Both the position numbers and the translations under genes were made by a program. Shown here piece by piece: positions 33,834 through 41,031 of a DNA stretch of 54,436 nt; position 1 is the stretch's first letter; every line of letters starts with the position of its first letter. The stretch is taken from positions 1-54,436 of the forward strand of contig JACIWA010000009.1 in NCBI GenBank assembly GCA_014361195.1, written 5' to 3'. Source of the stretch: Thermoplasmatales archaeon. GTDB lineage: Archaea; Thermoplasmatota; E2; UBA202; JdFR-43. Under the pieces are notes generated by a model. The model made no database searches. It was not told the DNA's origin and was given only the letters and a program-made list of their open reading frames with translations.

Positions 33834-34478
33834 ATGGAAGTAAAATTAATATCTCATACACCTGAGCCAGATATTATTGCAGGCTTTTCCGCTATTTTTA
33901 CTCATTCAAAAAAAAAATTTGACGAAATAAAAGATGATGAAAAAGTCAAAAAAGTTTTGAGAGCGGTGATAGAAATGGGGCATACAAGTGTTGTTGAGCA
34001 TGCATACTTTACTTTTGAAATATCTGGTATATCAAGGGCTCTTACTCACCAACTTGTAAGACATAGGATAGCATCCTACTCCCAACAAAGTCAGAGATAT
34101 GTGGTTCAGGAAATGAAATATATAAAACCTCCTTCTATAAGAAAAAAATACGGGAAAAAATATGATGAAATGATTAAAAAAATATGGGAATTTTATGATG
34201 AAATGAGGAAAGATATTCCAATTGAAGATGCCCGCTATATTCTGCCAAATGCTGCCTGCACTTCAATAATTGTTTCAATGAATGCTCGCTCGTTACTCAA
34301 TTTTTTTGAATTGAGATGTTGTCTTCATGCCCAGTGGGAAATAAGAATGCTTGCATGGAAAATGCTTAAATTAGTTAAGGAGGTTGCTCCAACAATATTT
34401 GAAAATGCTGGCCCACCTTGCAAGACAAAGAAAGTTTGTCCCATGAAGAAGAGGAGTTGCAGATGGTACCCAAAATAA
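33834..34478 (+). CDS. thyX: Flavin-dependent thymidylate synthase ThyX
   Basis: Makes dTMP from dUMP with methylene-tetrahydrofolate (or an archaeal analogue) and reduced FAD. The ThyX motif RHRIASYSQQSQRY is complete, with GHTSVVEHAYFTFEISG before it and LLNFFELRCCLHAQWEIR after it. 214 residues is within the family range. It is in the same unit as the HTH regulator and cbf5, whose start lies 16 nt before its stop codon. Confidence 0.97.
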   Translation: MEVKLISHTPEPDIIAGFSAIFTHSKKKFDEIKDDEKVKKVLRAVIEMGHTSVVEHAYFTFEISGISRALTHQLVRHRIASYSQQSQRYVVQEMKYIKPPSIRKKYGKKYDEMIKKIWEFYDEMRKDIPIEDARYILPNAACTSIIVSMNARSLLNFFELRCCLHAQWEIRMLAWKMLKLVKEVAPTIFENAGPPCKTKKVCPMKKRSCRWYPK

Positions 34479-35437
34479 AGAGAAAGAGACTTGTAAAAAG
34501 CGAGGAAGAGAAGAGCCCATTTTTTGGAAAAGAGCCGAGCAAAAGAAGCATTGAAGAGTTAATTGAGAATGGTGTTGTTGTTGTAGATAAACCTTGCGGG
34601 CCAACATCCCATCAGGTTGCTTCATGGGTTAAAGAAATTCTGCACGTAAATAAGGCGGGGCATGGAGGAACACTTGATCCAAATGTCAGCGGGGTTCTAC
34701 CAGTAGCTTTAGAAAATGCAACAAAAGCAATAGGACTTATGCATGAAATATCGAAAGAATATGTTTGTGTGATGAGACTTCATGAAAATGTTGATGAGAA
34801 AAGAGTAAGAGAAGTTATTAAAAGTTTTGTTGGTAAAATATGGCAAATTCCCCCGAAAGAAGCTGCTGTAAAAAGGGTTAGAAGACAGAGAACAATATAT
34901 TATATAAACATAATTGAAATGGATGGAAAGGATGTGCTTTTTAAAGTAGGTTGTGAGGGAGGAACATATATAAGGGTTTTATGTGAGGATATAGGAAAAA
35001 AGATTGGAGTCGGGGCTCATATGGAAGAGCTAAGAAGAACAAAAACAGGAATTTTTGAGGAAGAAGATGCGATATATTTGCAGGATTTACTTGATGCCTA
35101 CATCTTCTGGAAGGAGGAGGGAAAAGAATTTATCAAAAAAATTATTTATCCAGTAGAAACACTCGTAGAGCATCTTCCAGATATAATAATAAAAGATTCA
35201 GCTGTTGACGCAATATGTCATGGAGCAAATCTTATGGCTCCAGGAGTTGCAATGGTCGAGACGGGAATAAAAAAGGGCACTAAGGTTGCGATAAAAACTT
35301 TAAAGGAAGAGGTTGTTGCAATTGCGGAAGCACTGATGAGCACCAGAGAAATAATGGAAAAAGAGCATGGCGTAGTTGCTGATACTAAGAGAGTTATAAT
35401 GAAACCAGGCACATACCCAAAAATGTGGAAAAGCTGA
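34463..35437 (+). CDS. cbf5: Cbf5, H/ACA RNP pseudouridine synthase
   Basis: Catalytic subunit of archaeal box H/ACA RNPs, and able to modify tRNA U55 directly. The catalytic Asp lies in GHGGTLDPNVSGVLPV, with VVDKPCGPTSHQV, YECVMRLH-type strand, and GGTYIRVLCEDIG. The C-terminal PUA domain (~230-310) includes HGANLMAPGV. I start at ATG 34463 because a GAGGAG ribosome binding site lies 7 nt upstream; an earlier in-frame start at 34418 would add 15 poorly conserved residues. Its stop codon falls within the 5' end of a tRNA-Ser gene. Confidence 0.94.
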   Translation: MVPKIKRKRLVKSEEEKSPFFGKEPSKRSIEELIENGVVVVDKPCGPTSHQVASWVKEILHVNKAGHGGTLDPNVSGVLPVALENATKAIGLMHEISKEYVCVMRLHENVDEKRVREVIKSFVGKIWQIPPKEAAVKRVRRQRTIYYINIIEMDGKDVLFKVGCEGGTYIRVLCEDIGKKIGVGAHMEELRRTKTGIFEEEDAIYLQDLLDAYIFWKEEGKEFIKKIIYPVETLVEHLPDIIIKDSAVDAICHGANLMAPGVAMVETGIKKGTKVAIKTLKEEVVAIAEALMSTREIMEKEHGVVADTKRVIMKPGTYPKMWKS

Positions 35438-35516
35438 GGTAGCCTAGAGGTAGGGCGCAGGCCTGGAGAGCCTGTGGGGCTTATGCTCCTCGTGGGTTCA
35501 AATCCCACCCTCAGCG
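35433..35516 (+). tRNA. tRNA-Ser (anticodon GGA)
   Basis: Acceptor gctgagg pairs with cctcagc, discriminator G, no encoded CCA. The anticodon stem caggc/gcctg closes the loop ctggaga, anticodon GGA. A long variable arm (ggggc-ttat-gctcc) is typical of serine tRNA. The T arm gtggg-ttcaaat-cccac is regular. The first five bases overlap the end of cbf5, including its stop codon, so the tRNA must be processed from or transcribed through that gene's end. Confidence 0.97.
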
Positions 35517-35520
35517 CTTC

Positions 35521-36193
35521 TTTGCATGCAAACTTTAAGAATATCTCCATGTGTTCCATCATTTACCAAAGCTAAGTTAATATGTGCCCATTCCTCTCCT
35601 AGATAATCAAGTTTGTTTGCCTTGCTAGATCCAAAAACATAACTGTGTCAAAAATTGTTTCTTTGCCAGGCCATGGATTTACTCCTGGGTCAGGGTCGCT
35701 TCCATCTGGATCAGTAGAGTGATCTAACCCTAAATTATGCCACAGTTCGTGCATAAATGTCTTGGTTATTTCAGCCACTCTACTTCTTCCCGATAGTTTA
35801 TCAATCGATTAATTCCCTCATCTGCTATTGCAATATGGTCAACAAAAAGAACATAATGGAAAATATCTTCTATGTAGCTTTCCGCCATTGTCCTCAAATA
35901 TATCCTCGCCCGTTGCCATGCCAGCAGAGCCAGATGCTACTCATCATCGATATGAAGGGAAATGCAATGTTTTTGAGATTATGGTCTTTACTGCATCAAA
36001 TGCTTTTGTGATGTAAATATTCTACCAACCGCCTGTTTTTATTTTGATTATAGTGATATTTCCCGAGATATCAATATTTTCTATTTCTGTGTCTGGATTA
36101 ACATGTTATCTCCAGAGATATTCATGTTTCTTTCTATATCAAGAGTTTTGTCTTCGCTTAATTCATTCCGTAAATACCAATATTTTTTTTCAT
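35521..36193 (-). pseudogene. Wrecked metzincin-like zinc metalloprotease gene
   Basis: On the minus strand a GGAGG ribosome binding site precedes ATG 36193, which is soon lost by a frameshift. Fragments in changing frames then read LSEDKTLDIERNMNISGDN, TEIENIDISGNITIIKIKTGG, ATGEDIFEDNGGKLH, YVLFVDHIAIADEGINRL, and SGRSRVAEITKTFMHELWH. The motif HELWHNLGLDH (35719-35751) is the zinc-binding HExxHxxGxxH of metzincins. PDGSDPDPGVNPW and, after another frameshift, YLGEEWAHINLAL follow. At least four frame changes and several stops rule out a working product. It lies downstream of, and parallel to, the intact calcium-repeat lipoprotein gene. Nothing else is seen between 35517 and 36301. Confidence 0.8.
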
Positions 36194-36301
36194 TCTACCT
36201 CCTTCAAAGCCCATCTATGGTAAGGGATCTTAACTACTTTGCTCTAGCCGTTTTTATTAAAAATTACAAAATAACAATAATCCTATTATTTATTGATTGT
36301 G

Positions 36302-37219
36302 TTAAACTCCTATAGAGGCATCAATTATCTCAAAGCACATTTCTCCATCTGCACCATTTATATAGTATTCTCCACAATCGTCAGGAATCTTTAAATTTTT
36401 ATAAAAAGATGAATTTCCATATATTCTTATTATATCATACTCCCATATGTAATCGTTATAATTTCTCTCCGCTAATTTTGTATCCATATCATATAATATT
36501 ATCCATATTGGGCTTGTTCCATTGCCCGGCTCACCTCTATCGTCTAAATCCAAATGGAATGTTTGGTTTGATGTAAAATTTTCTCCTGGAAGAACAATTA
36601 TTTCATCATTTTGGGTCGAATTTAATCCGCTTGAAATATTTATTACCATTTCTATTGCACTATCTTTATCTCCCATGTCTGAAATAATCTTTATCCATTT
36701 TATCACTATATCTACTCTCAAATCTCTTAACGGATCTATATCTCCTCCATCAAATACTCCATCTCCATCCACATCTGGATTGCGAATAAATTCCCTTATT
36801 TTTTCGTCACTTATTCCAATTTTTCTATAAAAACTAATTTCTTCATAATCACTATTCCACCACACATTATCTCCATCAATGTCATCTTTCCAATTTATTG
36901 GGTTTGTTTCGAAAATTTTTAATTCTTCATAATCCGTCAGCCCATCTCCATCTGTATCTACTTTGCGCGGATCAGTAGGGAAGAGATTTCCTGAATAGGG
37001 GCTTTCCTCGAAATCTGTCAGCCCATCTCCATCTGTATCTACTTTGCGCGGATCGGAAGTAACATTATATCTTGTAGAAGCCCTTTCTCCCGCATATAAA
37101 ACACTGATACTCCATCCTTTTTCTTCTATTTCATCTGGCAAACCATCATTTTCCATATCCTCATTTTTTATGCATCCTAAAAGCAAAAGAATTACTAAAA
37201 CAAGAAAAACTTTTTTCAT
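36302..37219 (-). CDS. Lipoprotein with calcium-binding (TSP3-like) repeats
   Basis: The N-terminus has a lipobox (LLLLGC, Cys16), so a lipid anchor outside the membrane is likely. Several DxDxDGxxD loops follow: two almost identical DPRKVDTDGDGLTD units, DDIDGDN, and PDVDGDGVFDGGD. These are thrombospondin type-3/dockerin-like calcium sites. The last ~140 residues are a beta-rich domain (DLDDRGEPGNG, IWIILYDMD) that I do not recognise. Its stop lies ~110 bp before the decayed metzincin gene. Its start overlaps the upstream membrane protein gene by 4 nt. Confidence 0.75.
   Translation of the reverse strand: MKKVFLVLVILLLLGCIKNEDMENDGLPDEIEEKGWSISVLYAGERASTRYNVTSDPRKVDTDGDGLTDFEESPYSGNLFPTDPRKVDTDGDGLTDYEELKIFETNPINWKDDIDGDNVWWNSDYEEISFYRKIGISDEKIREFIRNPDVDGDGVFDGGDIDPLRDLRVDIVIKWIKIISDMGDKDSAIEMVINISSGLNSTQNDEIIVLPGENFTSNQTFHLDLDDRGEPGNGTSPIWIILYDMDTKLAERNYNDYIWEYDIIRIYGNSSFYKNLKIPDDCGEYYINGADGEMCFEIIDASIGV
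36936..37054 (-). repeat. Two identical 38-bp units inside the lipoprotein gene
   Basis: 36936-36973 and 37017-37054 are identical over 38 bp and start 81 bp apart, exactly 27 codons. They encode the two DPRKVDTDGDGLTD calcium loops. Identity at synonymous positions suggests recent internal duplication or gene conversion. Confidence 0.9.
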
Positions 37220-38634
37220 TTTTCTAATAATTCAAAATCTCTTTTAATCTTTTCCCTTATTTCATTTCCCATCTCCTTAATTTTTAAAATTTCTCTTTCA
37301 ACAGAAATTTTATCTCTATCTATTCTATCAAACAAATCCTTAATTTTTATTTTATTTGGCTCAATTATTTCAAGCCTTTTCTCATCTATTTCATATTTTG
37401 GAATGTCTGGCAAATCAATTTTCTTTGGCTCTTCAGGATAAATTTTTTGTATTTCTCTTTTTATTTTTTTACTCTTCTTTTCACACAATTCATCTATTTT
37501 TTTACATTCTTCTTTCCATGCATTTTTTAGCTCTTCATTCATTTTTTCATAGCTCTTAATTATCTTTTCCTCAAGTTTTCTTTGCTTTTTGTTTGCTACT
37601 TTCTTCAATTTCCTTATTTCTTTATCTTCTTTAGCAAGATTTCTGCAGAAATATACAGCGGATTTCCAAGCTTCTTTTAATTCCTTTTTTACTTTTCTTC
37701 TTTCTTCTTTGCTCATTTTTGACAACTCCTCCTTTTCCTCAATCCACATTTTTGGTACATATGCACATAGATTATTTCTCCTGTAGAAAATAAATCCAAT
37801 AGTAAATAAAATAATTAAAGATGGCATAGAACTTGCCAAAGCAACAATTTGCCCGAGTGTAAGATGCCCTCCTTCAAGCACAACCAGAATACTCATCACC
37901 TTGCTTGACCCTGTAGAAATTGCATCAACCCTGTATCTTATAAAATAAACTGTTCTCTGAAGATAAAACTTTTCATGTGGAACAACAAAACTCAGGTAAG
38001 TCATTTCCTCTCCTTTTGGCGGAATTACAATCGGATTTTGCGCGACCGTTGCCAGCCAGCCGGGCGGGCAATAATCAATTATTATTGAAAATCTTTCTTC
38101 ATAGTTTCCATAATTTTTTATTTTGACTGGGATATTATACCATTGTTCTTGTTTGGCTTCTATGTAATTTTTTTCCATTCTTACATCAAAGGTGTGGTAT
38201 GCGGATGATTTAACTTGAAATGTATAATTTGCGGAATGGACATTTCCCCATATATCATATAATTCACCATGAAGATGAATGTATGCATAATTTGATGGCC
38301 TTTCAGATGAAACAACTCTAACCGTTCCTATTTTAGTTTCATTAGGATAAAGATGACTCCATTGTGGGTCGACAAATGCCTGCCATCCACTTCCTTCTAC
38401 TTCAACACTGAACTTAACATAGAATGCATAATAGTTTTTTTGAAAAGTTCCTCCATTATAATATTTAAATTTAAACCAATAAGAGCTAAGTGGCTCAACT
38501 TCTGAAATTGATTCGTTCACCGCATCAATCCTTAAATTTATAAGAAATGGATATTTCTCCTCTGCGTAAGAAAATGGAATAGAAATTGTTGTAAAAAGGA
38601 GAAAAAAGATTAAAAGGAAGGAAAAAGAGCGCAT
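37216..38634 (-). CDS. Membrane protein: beta ectodomain, one TM helix, cytoplasmic coiled coil
   Basis: Not a family I recognise. Signal peptide (1-24), then a ~240-residue extracellular beta region with two COG1470/NEW3-like repeats (the second around NIPVKIKNYGNYEERFSI and PPGWLATVAQNPIVIPPKGE). One membrane helix lies at ~266-286, followed by a ~180-residue highly charged, mostly helical cytoplasmic tail with coiled-coil character (ERRKVKKELKEAWK, NKKQRKLEEKIIKSYEK). It starts 1 bp after the stop of the next surface protein and overlaps the lipoprotein gene by 4 nt. A bridge between the cell surface and the cytoplasm is inferred from topology. Confidence 0.65.
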   Translation of the reverse strand: MRSFSFLLIFFLLFTTISIPFSYAEEKYPFLINLRIDAVNESISEVEPLSSYWFKFKYYNGGTFQKNYYAFYVKFSVEVEGSGWQAFVDPQWSHLYPNETKIGTVRVVSSERPSNYAYIHLHGELYDIWGNVHSANYTFQVKSSAYHTFDVRMEKNYIEAKQEQWYNIPVKIKNYGNYEERFSIIIDYCPPGWLATVAQNPIVIPPKGEEMTYLSFVVPHEKFYLQRTVYFIRYRVDAISTGSSKVMSILVVLEGGHLTLGQIVALASSMPSLIILFTIGFIFYRRNNLCAYVPKMWIEEKEELSKMSKEERRKVKKELKEAWKSAVYFCRNLAKEDKEIRKLKKVANKKQRKLEEKIIKSYEKMNEELKNAWKEECKKIDELCEKKSKKIKREIQKIYPEEPKKIDLPDIPKYEIDEKRLEIIEPNKIKIKDLFDRIDRDKISVEREILKIKEMGNEIREKIKRDFELLEK

Positions 38635-38635
38635 G

Positions 38636-39565
38636 TTACTTTCTTTTCCTGAGTAAAATGCCAGCTAAGATAACGCCTGCTATGAGTAGAATTGAATCAA
38701 ACCCTGGAATATAAAATCCTCTGTTTTTCGCTAGGAAATATGCGGTAACAGTATGAGTATTAACCAATTCTATTTCTTCTGTTGATCTGCTCCATGTTCC
38801 TCCCTTTTTTACCCAATAAGGAGTTTCTGCTATCGCTTTTGCACTTATAGCAAAATCCTGCCATTTATTATGATACGAAATTGCGGTTCCATGAGGAGAT
38901 GTCAATGTTATTTTAACAGTTTCATATGGAAAGGTTTCATCTCCCGCTTTTTTGGGATCTATCACAATCTGTGGAGGGCTTATAACATAATTCCATCCCT
39001 CCGGCTCTTTCTCCGGGTAGAGATTTACAATAACCCTTGAATTTCCATAATTAACAACTTCCACAATAAATGTTAGCTCTCTATCAGGAGCGGTTCTTTC
39101 AATAGGTGTAACCGCTCTTATGGCAATTTCTGTAAATGGATTATATGATACAACGAGCGTAATCTTAGCCTCATCTATCTGACGGAAGGCTCCACCTCCT
39201 ATTAATTTCCCTCGCAGGGAAATTTCGACAGTTGAGGATGTGCCCGCCACAACATCATGTTTTGATACTTTCAAAAGAACCTTAACTGTATAGTGCTCTC
39301 CAGGTTTTAGAACAAATGTTTGAGGGTTTGAAGCTACTGTAAGCCAATCCGGATAAGTTGCGCTTACATCCACATATATTGGCATGAAGCCAACCACATA
39401 AGGGTTATATACTACATCCAGCGAGATTTCTTCCTGTCCATATCTTTCAACATAAGCTATTGAGGAGCTTGGTGTAGCATCTATTTTACCCCAGGATATT
39501 GCAGAGACATTTCCAACTAAAACAATTGATAAACAGGCCATAACAAACAGCAATTCTTTCTTCAT
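38636..39565 (-). CDS. Exported protein with NEW3-like domains and PGF-CTERM-like tail
   Basis: A signal peptide (1-~22) leads into two NEW3/CARDB-like beta modules (LTVASNPQTFVLKPGEHYTV; GNSRVIVNLYPEKEPEGW and SPPQIVIDPKKAG). The C-terminus reads YIPGFDSILLIAGV, then a hydrophobic stretch and RKRK. This Pro-Gly-Phe, TM, basic layout resembles the PGF-CTERM signal handled by archaeosortase A. No archaeosortase gene is in the window. ATG 39565 has a GAGGGA ribosome binding site; TTG 39577 is an alternative. It is first of three tightly packed surface genes on the minus strand. Confidence 0.7.
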   Translation of the reverse strand: MKKELLFVMACLSIVLVGNVSAISWGKIDATPSSSIAYVERYGQEEISLDVVYNPYVVGFMPIYVDVSATYPDWLTVASNPQTFVLKPGEHYTVKVLLKVSKHDVVAGTSSTVEISLRGKLIGGGAFRQIDEAKITLVVSYNPFTEIAIRAVTPIERTAPDRELTFIVEVVNYGNSRVIVNLYPEKEPEGWNYVISPPQIVIDPKKAGDETFPYETVKITLTSPHGTAISYHNKWQDFAISAKAIAETPYWVKKGGTWSRSTEEIELVNTHTVTAYFLAKNRGFYIPGFDSILLIAGVILAGILLRKRK

Positions 39566-39602
39566 TTTATCCCTCAATCATCTGTTATTGCTTAATTAAT
39601 AT

Positions 39603-39881
39603 TTATTTTTTTTCTTCAGCTTCTTCACTCCTTTCTGCTGGAGCCTCAACTCTTTCTGGCATATAGCTAAGGAGTATTATATCTCCCACCGCAGACACCC
39701 ATCTATATGGTACGCCTATATCCATTCCATTGGGCACGATTTCCCTGTTGGTGTCTGTTATTATCAATTTATCTATTTTGCATCCTTCTGTATCAATAAG
39801 TACTTCCTTTACTTCCCCCACATATTTCCCCTTATTTGTATAAACCGGCATATTAATAAAGTCAGTCACTTCCATTTTCAT
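39603..39881 (-). CDS. PRC-barrel domain protein
   Basis: A 92-residue protein whose first ~75 residues form a PRC barrel (INMPVYTNKGKYVGEVKEVL, KIDKLIIT, VPYRWVSAVGDIILL), with a short acidic Glu/Ala-rich tail. In archaea such small PRC-barrel proteins include CdpB-type cell-division factors that bind SepF and FtsZ-ring components; others have roles in RNA processing. No division gene is nearby, so the assignment stays general. ATG 39881 is within a few bases of GTG 39884. Confidence 0.85.
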   Translation of the reverse strand: MKMEVTDFINMPVYTNKGKYVGEVKEVLIDTEGCKIDKLIITDTNREIVPNGMDIGVPYRWVSAVGDIILLSYMPERVEAPAERSEEAEEKK

Positions 39882-39904
39882 CACAACCCATAATACAAAA
39901 TTAT

Positions 39905-39916
39905 TTTAAATATTTA
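39905..39916. promoter_or_regulatory. Shared TATA-like palindrome, PRC-barrel gene / mre11
   Basis: tttaaatattta is palindromic at its core and is centred ~21 nt before the mre11 GTG and ~28 nt before the PRC-barrel ATG, in a 49-bp divergent gap. Confidence 0.45.
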
Positions 39917-39930
39917 TTCATTTAATTTTT

Positions 39931-41031
39931 GTGAAAATTTTTCATGTATCGGATACACATCTTGGCTACTCAGCTTACCATAAGCTTTCACCAGATGGTT
40001 TAAATCAGAGGGAGGCGGATGTATATAATTCATTTGAGCAATTTATAAATTACTCCTTGGAAAATAAACCGGATATAATAATTCACTCAGGAGACCTTTT
40101 TGATAGTGTGCGCCCTACTAACAGAGCCATAGTTTTTGCCATGAAGCAATTAATTCGTATTTCGGACGCAAAAATTCCTTTCATAATAATATCAGGAAAT
40201 CATGAGACACCAAAACTGAGGGAAACAGGTAGCATATTGAAATTATTCGAGCATTTGCCATATATTTATCCAGTATATAAGGGAAAATTAGAAGAAATAG
40301 AAATAGGAGAAGCCTTGATACATGCAATTCCTCACTGCTTTTCAAACGAGGAATTGAAGAAAAATATAGAGAATTTGAAGATAAGAAAAAATTCCTTGAA
40401 TATTCTTACTATGCATGTTGGAATTATCGGTATAAAAGAATTCAGAAGCGGTGATTTCAATGAACAGGTTATATCTTCTGGCTATCTTTCAGAGGAATTT
40501 GATTATGTTGCTTTGGGGCATTATCATAAGGGTGTGCAGGTAACAAAAAACTCCTATTATGCGGGCTCAACAGAGCATTTTTCATTTAAGGAGGCGGGAG
40601 AAATTAAAGGATTTTATGAAGTTGATTTATCAGATAAATTAAAATTGAATTTCATTCCATTAAAAGTTAGAGGAATGATTGATTTAGGAAAAATAGATTG
40701 CCTAGAGCTCTCAGCGGATGAAATATTGAAAGAATTTTTAAAAAGAATTGAGGAACATGATATAAGGGAAAAAATAGCGAGAATAGAATTAAATAAAATA
40801 AGCAGGGAGAAATATAAAATGCTCGACTGGGAAAAAATAAAAAATGCGTCATCTAGGGCAATGCATTTTGAAATTGTTCATGAATTTCTGGAAATTGAAA
40901 ATATAAAGGGTAAAACAAAGATTGGAAGCATTGAAGAAGAATGGAAAGAATATATAAGCCAGTTGAATATAAAGGAAAAGGAAGATGTTGAAAAATTAGC
41001 CCTTAAATATCTTGAGGAGGCGAAAAGTTGA
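39931..41031 (+). CDS. mre11: DNA double-strand break repair nuclease Mre11
   Basis: Manganese-dependent 3'-5' exonuclease and endonuclease that works with Rad50 in end resection. All phosphoesterase motifs are present: HVSDTHLGY, HSGDLFDS, ISGNHETP, MHVGI and LGHYHKG. A C-terminal ~100-residue helical part should bind Rad50. 366 residues is typical. The start is GTG 39931. rad50 begins within its stop codon (TTGA overlap). The herA and nurA genes often found beside this pair are absent here. Confidence 0.96.
   Translation: MKIFHVSDTHLGYSAYHKLSPDGLNQREADVYNSFEQFINYSLENKPDIIIHSGDLFDSVRPTNRAIVFAMKQLIRISDAKIPFIIISGNHETPKLRETGSILKLFEHLPYIYPVYKGKLEEIEIGEALIHAIPHCFSNEELKKNIENLKIRKNSLNILTMHVGIIGIKEFRSGDFNEQVISSGYLSEEFDYVALGHYHKGVQVTKNSYYAGSTEHFSFKEAGEIKGFYEVDLSDKLKLNFIPLKVRGMIDLGKIDCLELSADEILKEFLKRIEEHDIREKIARIELNKISREKYKMLDWEKIKNASSRAMHFEIVHEFLEIENIKGKTKIGSIEEEWKEYISQLNIKEKEDVEKLALKYLEEAKS

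Noticed and set aside
36936-37054. Short CRISPR-like array
   Set aside because: Only two copies, in frame at 81 bp spacing inside a coding gene and encoding calcium loops.
37216-38634. SMC or Rad50-like protein because of the coiled coil
   Set aside because: No Walker motifs; signal peptide, beta ectodomain and one membrane helix define a surface protein.
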